NCBI GenBank assembly: GCA_050693035.1
Contig: JBOGWB010000065.1
Span: 1-22,362 of the forward strand
From: DASYVD01 sp050693035
Lineage (GTDB): Bacteria > Actinomycetota > UBA4738 > CALAEC01
Direction of reading: 5' to 3'
Length of the DNA: 22,362 bases
In this document: one piece after another, positions 16,834 to 22,362 of the stretch
Position numbering within the stretch: position 1 is the first letter of the stretch
Layout: every line of letters starts with the position of its first letter
Made by a program: the position numbers and the translations under genes
The notes under the pieces: model-generated
Database searches by the model: none
What the model saw: only the letters and a program-made list of their open reading frames with translations
Told to the model about the DNA's origin: nothing

Positions 16834-17058
16834 ATGCTGAACGCGATCCTCATCGTGGTGCACGTCCTGGCCGGAATCCTGCTGATCCTGTTCGTCCTGC
16901 TCCATGCGGGGAAGGGTGGCGGGCTCTCCGACATCTTCGGCGGCGGTGCCGGTCTCTCCGGGGGCACGGCCGTGGAGAAGAACCTCGACCGGATCACCGT
17001 CGTGACGGCGCTCATCTTCACCGCCACCACCTTCTGGCTTGCCTGGAAGTGGACCTAG
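16834..17058 (+). CDS. secG: Preprotein translocase subunit SecG
   Basis: Small membrane component of the SecYEG export channel, 74 aa. It shows two hydrophobic segments (about 4-24 and 52-72) around the diagnostic loop LLHAGKGGGLSDIFGGG. ATG 16834 has AAGGAG 11 nt upstream. Its usual actinobacterial position is right behind tpiA; here it lies behind the F-type ATPase gene. The next lipoprotein frame overlaps its last 20 nt. Confidence 0.95.
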   Translation: MLNAILIVVHVLAGILLILFVLLHAGKGGGLSDIFGGGAGLSGGTAVEKNLDRITVVTALIFTATTFWLAWKWT

Positions 17059-18679
17059 GGACGGGCGCCGGATCGGCCCCGCCCTCCGCACGATCCACGT
17101 CGCCCTGGCCCTGAGCCTCGCGGCGGTGGCGTGCACCATGCCACCTCCGGTGGACGACCGGCCCACGGGGCCGATCGTCGGGCCCACCGTCGGCCCCACT
17201 CCCATAGGACCCGGGGTCCTCCGGATCGCCATCACGTCGCTCCCCGCCGCCGATCCCCGGGCCCTGGACACGCCTGACGGCCTGTTCCTGGCCTCCATGA
17301 TGTTCGACGGCCTGGTCGACTACGACGCCCGCACCCAGGAGGCCGTCCCGGCGGCGGCCCAGAGGTGGCAGGTCCTGGAAGGGGGCAGGCTGTTCGTGTT
17401 CCGGCTCAGGAACGGGGTGCAGTTCCACGACGGCACGCCGGTCCGGGCCCAGGACTTCGTGGCGGCCTGGAACCGCCTGGCCGACCCGTTCCGGCCCTCA
17501 CCCTTCGCCTTCCTGCTGGAACGGGTGGACGGGTTCGATGAGTACAACGTCACGCTGGACCAGGATCACATCACCGGCGTGATCGCCCGGGACGACCTGA
17601 CCCTGGAGGTCCGGCTGACCGACCCGTGGCCCGACTTCGTGTCCCTCCTCGGCCACCCGGCCCTCTCGCCGGTCCCCGAGGCGGCCGCCTTCCCCGGGTA
17701 CTCGGCTCGCCCGGTGGGGAACGGGCCGTACCAGCTGACCGGTGAGCTCGCTCCGGGTGCGCCGATCGCCCTCACGGCGTTCCCGGCGTACCACGGAGGA
17801 CCCTCCGGCGAGGCTGGGGTCGAGCTCGCCGTATATGGCGACCCCGAGGCGGCGTGGCCCGACTTCGTGGCCGGGGACCTGGAGGTCTCGCCCATCCCTG
17901 CCGGCCTGGTCTCCGAGGCCGAGGCCCAGTTCGGCTCGGAGGGAGTGGTGACGCTGGCCCGCCTGGTGCACTGCGGGTTCAACCTGCGGGACCCGCGGCT
18001 GCGCAGCCCGGCGCTCCGGCGGGCCGTGGCCCTGGCGATCGACAGGAACCGGCTCGTCGATCGCGTGTACGGGACGGTTGCGGTCGCCGCCGACGGCGTG
18101 GTGCCTCCCACCCTCCCGGGGTACGGCCGGGGCGCCTGCGGGCCGCTGTGCCGCCAGGATCTCGCCGAGGCGGCAGCGCTGGTGGCAGGGCTGCCCCCTC
18201 GATCGCGCTCGTTCGCCCTGGACTATGCGGCGTCGCCGGTGGGGGATCGCCTGGCCCGCGAGCTGGCCTCCCAGCTCGGAGAGGTCGGCCTGGAGGCCAG
18301 GCCCCGGGCCCACCAGGAGCGGGAGTACCGGGAGCTCCTGGAGCGGGACGGCCAGCGGTTCTTCTGCCTGGTCTCGGTGGCGGATTACCCTCGCCAGCAG
18401 GCCCTCCTGGAGCCCCTGCTGCTATCGACCTCTCCCGACAACCACACCGGCCTGGAGGACGCCCGGCTCGACTCGCTGCTCGAACGGGCTCGGGAGGCAC
18501 GGGATGCCGGCGACCGCGAGCGCCTGTACCGGCAAGCCGAACGCCGGGGGCTGTCCCTGGCCCCCCTGGTCCCCCTGGCCTGGTTCCGGTCGCGGCTGGC
18601 CGCCGGGACGGACGTCGAGGGGCTCGCCGTCAACCCCCTGGGTGGATTCGATGCCGCTGCGCTCTCGGTCCAGCTGTAG
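17039..18679 (+). CDS. Family-5 solute-binding lipoprotein, second copy
   Basis: SBP_bac_5-type periplasmic binding protein, 546 aa. TTG 17039 is the only standard start ahead of the signal sequence and overlaps secG by 20 nt. No clear ribosome-binding site is visible, so the exact start is uncertain. The signal ends SLAAVAC (Cys32), followed by a Gly/Pro/Thr tether (GPIVGPTVGPTPIGPG). Hallmarks: SMMFDGLVDYD, FRLRNGVQFHDGTPVRAQDFV, and ALRRAVALAIDRNRLVDRVYG. It is shorter than the 623-aa copy and not close to it in sequence. No permease or ATPase is adjacent, so it may feed the upstream importer or act alone. Confidence 0.88.
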   Translation: MPGSGPRDGRRIGPALRTIHVALALSLAAVACTMPPPVDDRPTGPIVGPTVGPTPIGPGVLRIAITSLPAADPRALDTPDGLFLASMMFDGLVDYDARTQEAVPAAAQRWQVLEGGRLFVFRLRNGVQFHDGTPVRAQDFVAAWNRLADPFRPSPFAFLLERVDGFDEYNVTLDQDHITGVIARDDLTLEVRLTDPWPDFVSLLGHPALSPVPEAAAFPGYSARPVGNGPYQLTGELAPGAPIALTAFPAYHGGPSGEAGVELAVYGDPEAAWPDFVAGDLEVSPIPAGLVSEAEAQFGSEGVVTLARLVHCGFNLRDPRLRSPALRRAVALAIDRNRLVDRVYGTVAVAADGVVPPTLPGYGRGACGPLCRQDLAEAAALVAGLPPRSRSFALDYAASPVGDRLARELASQLGEVGLEARPRAHQEREYRELLERDGQRFFCLVSVADYPRQQALLEPLLLSTSPDNHTGLEDARLDSLLERAREARDAGDRERLYRQAERRGLSLAPLVPLAWFRSRLAAGTDVEGLAVNPLGGFDAAALSVQL

Positions 18680-20240
18680 CGCCGCCCGGCCGGGGGCCCG
18701 CCGAGTCGCCGGCCTGGCGCTCGCCGTTGCCCTTGCGGCCGGTGGGTGCACCCCGAGCGAGGACGCCGTTCCTCGGCCCACGGAACCGCCGGAGCGGCCA
18801 CCGCTCGCCGGTTCCCTCCGCCTCGGGTACCCCGAGGAGCCCGTCAACCTGAACCCGATCCGTGCGGGGTCGGCGGCGCCCCGCGACATCCTGCGCGCCG
18901 TGCTTCCCTCCTTCTTCGTGGTCTCGCCGGATCTCCGGTATCGCCCGTACCTCCTGGCCGAGGAGCCGGAGGTCGACGTGTCCGGCGACCGGATGACGGT
19001 TTCGTTCGTGATTCAGGCCGAAGCCCGATGGAGCGACGGAAGGCCGGTGACTGTGGACGACGTCGAGTTCACCTGGAGAGTGATGACCGACCCGCGGCTT
19101 CCGGTGGCCATCCGAGACGGGTTCGACCACCTCGTTGCGGTGCGGGAGTCGTCCGACAAGGAGGGCAGCCTGGTGCTCTCTCCGCCCTTCGCGCGGTGGC
19201 GCGATCTCTTCTCGGCCGGGCGGTTCGTCCTGCCTGCCCATGCGGGGACCCGCCGGGAGGTGGCCGGCTGGAACCGGGGCCCTCCCGTCAGCGCGGGACC
19301 GTTCCGTCTCGGCCCCTGGGTGGGAGGCCGCTCCATCACGCTGGTGGCCGACCCGTCGTTCTGGGGCCCCCGCCCCCTGCTCCGCCGGGTGGAAGTGGCG
19401 TTCGTCCCCGACCCGACCACCGCGATCCTCCTGCTGCGGGAGGGACGGCTCGATGCGGTCGCGCCCATGCCCGGCGTGTCGTGGGGCCGGCGGCTGGCCG
19501 CCATCCCGGGGGTGGAGGTGTCCGAGGCGTACGGGCCCGAGCTCGTCCACCTGGCCATCAACACCGAGGAGCTCGCCCGAGCGCGGCTGCGGAGGCGGAT
19601 CGCCGACGCCGTCGGTCGGGACCGGTTCGTCGAGGTGCTTCTCCGAGGGGAAGGGAGGAAGGCCGACGGGGCGCTGGCTCCCGAACAGGCCGGTGCCAAC
19701 CCGGCGTGGGCCCGGTACGGGCGGGGGGGCAGAGTGGACGTGGGCGTGGAGGATGAGCTCACGCTGGCGTACCCGAGGGGCGAGATCCTCGACCTCCTCG
19801 CCAAGTACGTCCGTGCGGAGCTGGGCCGCTCGGGCGTGGACGTCGAGCTCGTCTCGCTCGACGCCGAGATCTTCCACCACACCTGGCTGCCGGAGCGGCG
19901 GTTCGACCTGGCGCTCTGGAGGGTTCGGAGCGGGCCCTCGTCATGGCTGTCGCGGTGGTTCGGCTCCTCGGGAGGGGAGTCCGCCACCGGACTGCGCGAC
20001 CGGGCGCTCGATGCTCTGCTGGCCCGGGCCGATCGGGGAGGAGAGGACGGCGCCAGGGCACTCCGGCAGGCGCAGGAACGCCTGGCGGGACTGGCTCCCG
20101 TGCTTCCCCTGTTCCAGCCCCAGGTGACGGTGGCGTGGCGACCGGGCGTGGGAGGCCTCCGGGCCAATCCCACCGTGGACGGGGTGTTGTGGAACGCCTG
20201 GAACTGGTCTGTGACCGAAGAGGCCGATTTGGCCGCCTGA
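18651..20240 (+). CDS. Family-5 solute-binding lipoprotein, third copy
   Basis: SBP_bac_5-like lipoprotein, 529 aa. ATG 18651 overlaps the end of the preceding gene by 29 nt in another frame, and the signal after a basic N-terminus ends ALAAGGC (Cys33). The open frame runs further upstream inside the neighbour but without a signal sequence. Hallmarks: LGYPEEPVNLNP, EARWSDGRPVTVDDVEFTWRV, VSAGPFRLGPW, and TTAILLLREGRLDAV. It is more divergent than the other two and seems to have a degenerate helix segment (RIADAVGRDRFVEVLL) where most members have an AIDR motif. Likely translated by coupling to the second copy. Ligand unknown. Confidence 0.86.
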   Translation: MPLRSRSSCSAARPGARRVAGLALAVALAAGGCTPSEDAVPRPTEPPERPPLAGSLRLGYPEEPVNLNPIRAGSAAPRDILRAVLPSFFVVSPDLRYRPYLLAEEPEVDVSGDRMTVSFVIQAEARWSDGRPVTVDDVEFTWRVMTDPRLPVAIRDGFDHLVAVRESSDKEGSLVLSPPFARWRDLFSAGRFVLPAHAGTRREVAGWNRGPPVSAGPFRLGPWVGGRSITLVADPSFWGPRPLLRRVEVAFVPDPTTAILLLREGRLDAVAPMPGVSWGRRLAAIPGVEVSEAYGPELVHLAINTEELARARLRRRIADAVGRDRFVEVLLRGEGRKADGALAPEQAGANPAWARYGRGGRVDVGVEDELTLAYPRGEILDLLAKYVRAELGRSGVDVELVSLDAEIFHHTWLPERRFDLALWRVRSGPSSWLSRWFGSSGGESATGLRDRALDALLARADRGGEDGARALRQAQERLAGLAPVLPLFQPQVTVAWRPGVGGLRANPTVDGVLWNAWNWSVTEEADLAA

Positions 20241-20298
20241 GGTGTCGGGCCTCACCCGAGCGGGAAGAACCCCTCTGTCGCTGACCGGAGGAGGAGCC

Positions 20299-20742
20299 AT
20301 GGACGGGATCGAGATGCTGGAAGAGGACCACCGTCGGGTGAAGAAGCTGTTCGATGAGTTCGAGGGCGCAGGGGACCGGGCCTTCAAGACCAAGCGGGAA
20401 ATCGTGGATCGGATCATCGAGGAGCTCACCATCCACTCGGAGATGGAGGAGCAGGTCCTCTACCCGGCCGCCCGGGACGAGGTGCAGAGCGCCGAAGAGG
20501 TCGTGCTCGAGTCCTTCGAGGAGCACGCGGTGGTGGAGAACCTCATGGAAGAGCTGAAGGGGGTGGACCCGGAGGACGAGACCTTCGAGGCCAAGACCAC
20601 CGTGCTGATCGAGAACATCCGCCACCACATCGAGGAGGAGGAGGGCGAGCTGTTCCCGAAGATCCGCAAGTCGCTGGGCGACGAGCGGGTGGAGGAGCTG
20701 GGGCAGCAGATGGAGGAGATCAAGCAGCGGTACCAGGCCTAG
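20299..20742 (+). CDS. Hemerythrin HHE-domain protein
   Basis: Single-domain four-helix-bundle protein, 147 aa, expected to bind a di-iron centre. The chosen start is ATG 20299 with an excellent GGAGGAGGA at 20287-20295; earlier in-frame starts lack one. Probable ligands are H11 (EEDHRRV), H46 and E50 (HSEME), H76 (EEHAVV), and H110 and E114 (HIEEEE), the usual HHE spacing. Proteins of this type sense or store oxygen, NO or iron, or repair iron-sulfur centres; which applies cannot be told here. It is very acidic and rich in Glu. It stands alone between the third binding protein and a tRNA gene. Confidence 0.92.
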   Translation: MDGIEMLEEDHRRVKKLFDEFEGAGDRAFKTKREIVDRIIEELTIHSEMEEQVLYPAARDEVQSAEEVVLESFEEHAVVENLMEELKGVDPEDETFEAKTTVLIENIRHHIEEEEGELFPKIRKSLGDERVEELGQQMEEIKQRYQA

Positions 20743-20764
20743 GCCTGGGAGCAGCCGGACGTGC

Positions 20765-20790
20765 GGGCCGGGGCGAGGTTGCCCCGGCCC
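20765..20790 (+). terminator. Terminator-like hairpin after the hemerythrin gene
   Basis: Perfect 10-bp stem GGGCCGGGGC / GCCCCGGCCC with loop GAGGTT, 22 nt after the stop codon. No T-run follows. It separates the hemerythrin gene from the tRNA gene. Confidence 0.6.
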
Positions 20791-20797
20791 CAGCCCG

Positions 20798-20803
20798 TAT
20801 ACT
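20798..20803 (+). promoter_or_regulatory. -10 box TATACT of the tRNA gene
   Basis: TATACT ends 9 nt before the mature tRNA 5' end. TTGCCC at 20779 is only 13 nt upstream, too close for a normal -35. A near-leaderless tRNA transcript is implied. Confidence 0.5.
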
Positions 20804-20812
20804 GGACCCCGC

Positions 20813-20898
<86 letters not shown>

Positions 20899-20956
20899 CC
20901 CTCTGACCAGGCAAGACGTCGCCGCCCTTTTGCCAGGTTCCATTCGAGGCTCTGGC

Positions 20957-20979
20957 CGTGTCACACTTCGTGTCACACT
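20957..20979. repeat. Tandem 11-nt direct repeat
   Basis: CGTGTCACACT occurs at 20957-20967 and again at 20969-20979, one T apart (12-nt period). Each unit contains the near-palindrome GTGTCACAC. It could be a pair of protein-binding sites or a relic of an element next to the tRNA gene; neither can be shown. Confidence 0.6.
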
Positions 20980-21078
20980 CCAGGTCCAAAACGCGTGCGG
21001 GAGCCCCGATTTCTTACCCAGCGGAAATTACCCAAGACGCTCTTGCGCTGTCGGAACGACGAGGTGTAGAAAGGGCAC

Positions 21079-21119
21079 GGAACCGCTGGAGTCTTCGGAC
21101 TCTGGCGGTTCCATTTTAT
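21079..21119 (+). terminator. Intrinsic terminator with TTCG tetraloop
   Basis: Outer stem GGAACCGC / GCGGTTCC (8 bp), TG/TG internal loop, inner stem GAGTC / GACTC and a TTCG tetraloop, followed by ATTTTAT. This is the most classical rho-independent terminator in the window, 180 nt after the tRNA. It suggests a transcript from the tRNA promoter or an unrecognised small RNA ending here. Confidence 0.75.
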
Positions 21120-21243
21120 GTATGGGCCCCTCCTGGCTGTCTCTGGCGAGACCACACCCCATGCTGCATTCCCGGATGCAAATGGGGGGACGCACCTGCC
21201 CCGCGGGCTGGTTCGATCGCCATGGGCTCGTGAGGAGCTAAGA

Positions 21244-21273
21244 ACACCAGCGCGACCCTCGCCACGCTGGTGT
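21244..21273 (-). terminator. Terminator hairpin of the FtsX-type gene
   Basis: Perfect 9-bp inverted repeat ACACCAGCG / CGCTGGTGT with a 12-nt loop, 10 nt beyond the stop codon of the - strand gene. On the - strand it is followed by a modestly T-rich TCTTAG. Confidence 0.55.
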
Positions 21274-21283
21274 GAGCGGCTCG

Positions 21284-22362
21284 TCATTCGTAGTGCAGCG
21301 CGTCCGGCGAGATGCCCCTGGCTGCGGACGGGAAGGCGAGCAGCGTAGCCATGATTCCGGCGAGGACGGCGAACGCGACGATCGGCAGGATGGGCAGGAT
21401 GGGCGCGATCACTCGCGAGGTGTCCGCCGCTTCTCTGGCCGTCGACGCAACGACTACCATGGCTGCGCTGGCCGCGAGCAGCGTGCCAGCGAGCAGCGGG
21501 GCCATCGTTTGCACCGCGACTGACCAACGGAGGGCCCGCATCGGAACGCCGATGGCCGCGAGGGCGGCCAGCGGCCTCCGTCGCTCCTGCATAGCGCCGA
21601 TCGTGGAGATCAGCATGCTTACGGCGGCGACCGCAAGCGCGATGATCGTCCCGATCCGGACCGCGGTGGCGACTCCGCCGCCGCCGCCGCCCTCCAGCTC
21701 CGCGAGCATGGCTCTCGTCGAGACGGACGAGTAGCCGGCAGGTACCAGTAGGGCGAGCGCCTCGCGGATCTGCTCGATCGTCTCGGGGCGGCCATCCGTC
21801 TGCACGAGCAGCCTCGAGACCGGGGCCGCCGACAGGGTCTTGCGGGAGACCGCGGCCTCGTCGATCAGGAGTTGCGTGAACGGAAGAACCGGAAGCTCGG
21901 TGATCTTCGGTTTGGCGGGGATGTGTATGGTGCCCACGCGGTCGTCCTCCTGCGTTCGGAGTCGCACCTCCGTCCCGGGCCGCAACCCCCCGCCGCCATC
22001 CTCCAGGGGTTTGAGGACCCAGTCTCCGTTCACGAGCACGGCCCCGGGTGTGCAACCGGTGGGTGTGGTCCGCAGAACGGAGCCCAGTTGTGAGCAGGGG
22101 AGGAGCGCAACGTCATGCGGACCGTGCGCACGGCCAACCAGATACCTCATCGGGACCGTTGTGCCAACCCCTTCGACGGATGAGACGGCCTCGGTGGTCG
22201 ACGAGGGGGCCCCAAAATCGAAGAGGTCGACGGACACCACCCCATCGCTCAGGGTCTCCGAAGCACCGCCGGAGCGGACACCGCCGAGGAGTGGCAGGTA
22301 GCCCAGTGTGACGCTCGCCGCGAAGACGATCACCACGACCCCTGCGGAGACCCGACCAGCCG
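21284..22362 (-). CDS. FtsX/MacB-type ABC transporter permease (5' end outside window)
   Basis: C-terminal part of a membrane protein. The frame stays open to the window edge, so the GTG at 22336 is unlikely to be the start, because the hydrophobic stretch (SAGVVVIVFAASVTLGY) continues across it. Visible order: a membrane segment; a large extracytoplasmic domain of about 200 residues (PMRYLVGRAHG, LLIDEAAVSRKTLS); a Gly-run; a membrane segment (IGTIIALAVAAVSMLIS); the conserved cytoplasmic loop ERRRPLAALAAIGVPMRALRW; and two further membrane segments. This is the C-terminal FtsX fold of MacB/LolC-like permeases, often used for lipoprotein or antibiotic export or peptidoglycan control. Its ATPase is not in the window. 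It is the only gene on the - strand and converges with the tRNA. Confidence 0.82.
   Translation of the reverse strand, partial: AGRVSAGVVVIVFAASVTLGYLPLLGGVRSGGASETLSDGVVSVDLFDFGAPSSTTEAVSSVEGVGTTVPMRYLVGRAHGPHDVALLPCSQLGSVLRTTPTGCTPGAVLVNGDWVLKPLEDGGGGLRPGTEVRLRTQEDDRVGTIHIPAKPKITELPVLPFTQLLIDEAAVSRKTLSAAPVSRLLVQTDGRPETIEQIREALALLVPAGYSSVSTRAMLAELEGGGGGGVATAVRIGTIIALAVAAVSMLISTIGAMQERRRPLAALAAIGVPMRALRWSVAVQTMAPLLAGTLLAASAAMVVVASTAREAADTSRVIAPILPILPIVAFAVLAGIMATLLAFPSAARGISPDALHYE

Larger units (their letters stand above)
20899..21283. other. Gene-poor stretch between tRNA-Leu and the FtsX-type gene
   Basis: No credible gene is seen in these 385 bases. The short frames on + run through the hairpin at 21079-21112 and lack ribosome-binding sites. 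The part up to about 21130 is visibly less GC-rich than its surroundings. It contains a tandem repeat at 20957-20979, a T-followed hairpin with TTCG loop, and a second hairpin serving the - strand gene. No duplicate of the tRNA 3' end was found, so there is no direct support for an integrated element. Confidence 0.5.

Noticed and set aside
20899..21280. Integration site or genomic-island border at tRNA-Leu
   Set aside because: No integrase gene and no duplicate of the tRNA 3' end was found within the window; kept only as a question.

Overview
The window looks like chromosomal DNA of a high-GC Gram-positive bacterium, most likely an Actinomycetota lineage; the class cannot be fixed from sequence alone. 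The reasons are the very high GC content, frequent GTG/TTG starts, TAnnnT -10 boxes without good -35 boxes, and the conserved neighbourhood uvrA, uvrC, rapZ, gap, pgk, tpiA, secG. Almost every gene is on the + strand. Only the gene at the right edge is on the - strand.

Layout: (1) 1-7301 holds DNA repair and a regulator: a 5'-truncated uvrA, a lipoprotein with repeat motifs and a C-terminal copper-site (cupredoxin) domain, uvrC, and rapZ. uvrC and rapZ are joined through an 8-codon mini-ORF with two ATGA overlaps. (2) 7381-10507 holds the glycolytic block gap-pgk-tpiA. The two intergenic junctions of this block carry recognisably related ~58-nt sequences that can fold over the downstream ribosome-binding site. 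(3) 10656-16814 holds a complete peptide-type (Opp/Dpp) ABC importer in the order permease C, binding protein, permease B, ATPase D, ATPase F. A strong hairpin and a new -10 box lie in its middle. (4) 16834-20240 holds secG followed by two more family-5 solute-binding lipoproteins whose starts overlap the preceding gene. (5) 20299-20742 is a hemerythrin-domain protein, then comes tRNA-Leu(GAG), then a gene-poor stretch of lower GC with direct repeats and terminators. (6) 21284-22362 (-) is the C-terminal part of an FtsX/MacB-type permease running off the window.

How it fits together: UvrA and UvrC belong to nucleotide excision repair. Gap, Pgk and Tpi are the triose-phosphate core of glycolysis. 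SecG belongs to the Sec export channel, and the exported lipoproteins around it are Sec clients. The ABC importer with up to three binding lipoproteins suggests scavenging of peptides or related oligomers. Relative to the usual actinobacterial order (rapZ-yvcK-whiA-gap-pgk-tpiA-secG, from general knowledge), yvcK and whiA are missing and the importer sits between tpiA and secG. No CRISPR array, transposase, integrase or restriction system was seen. The most unusual signals are the twin pgk/tpiA leader elements, the possible one-base slip at the pgk 3' end, and the rearranged tpiA-importer-secG segment.
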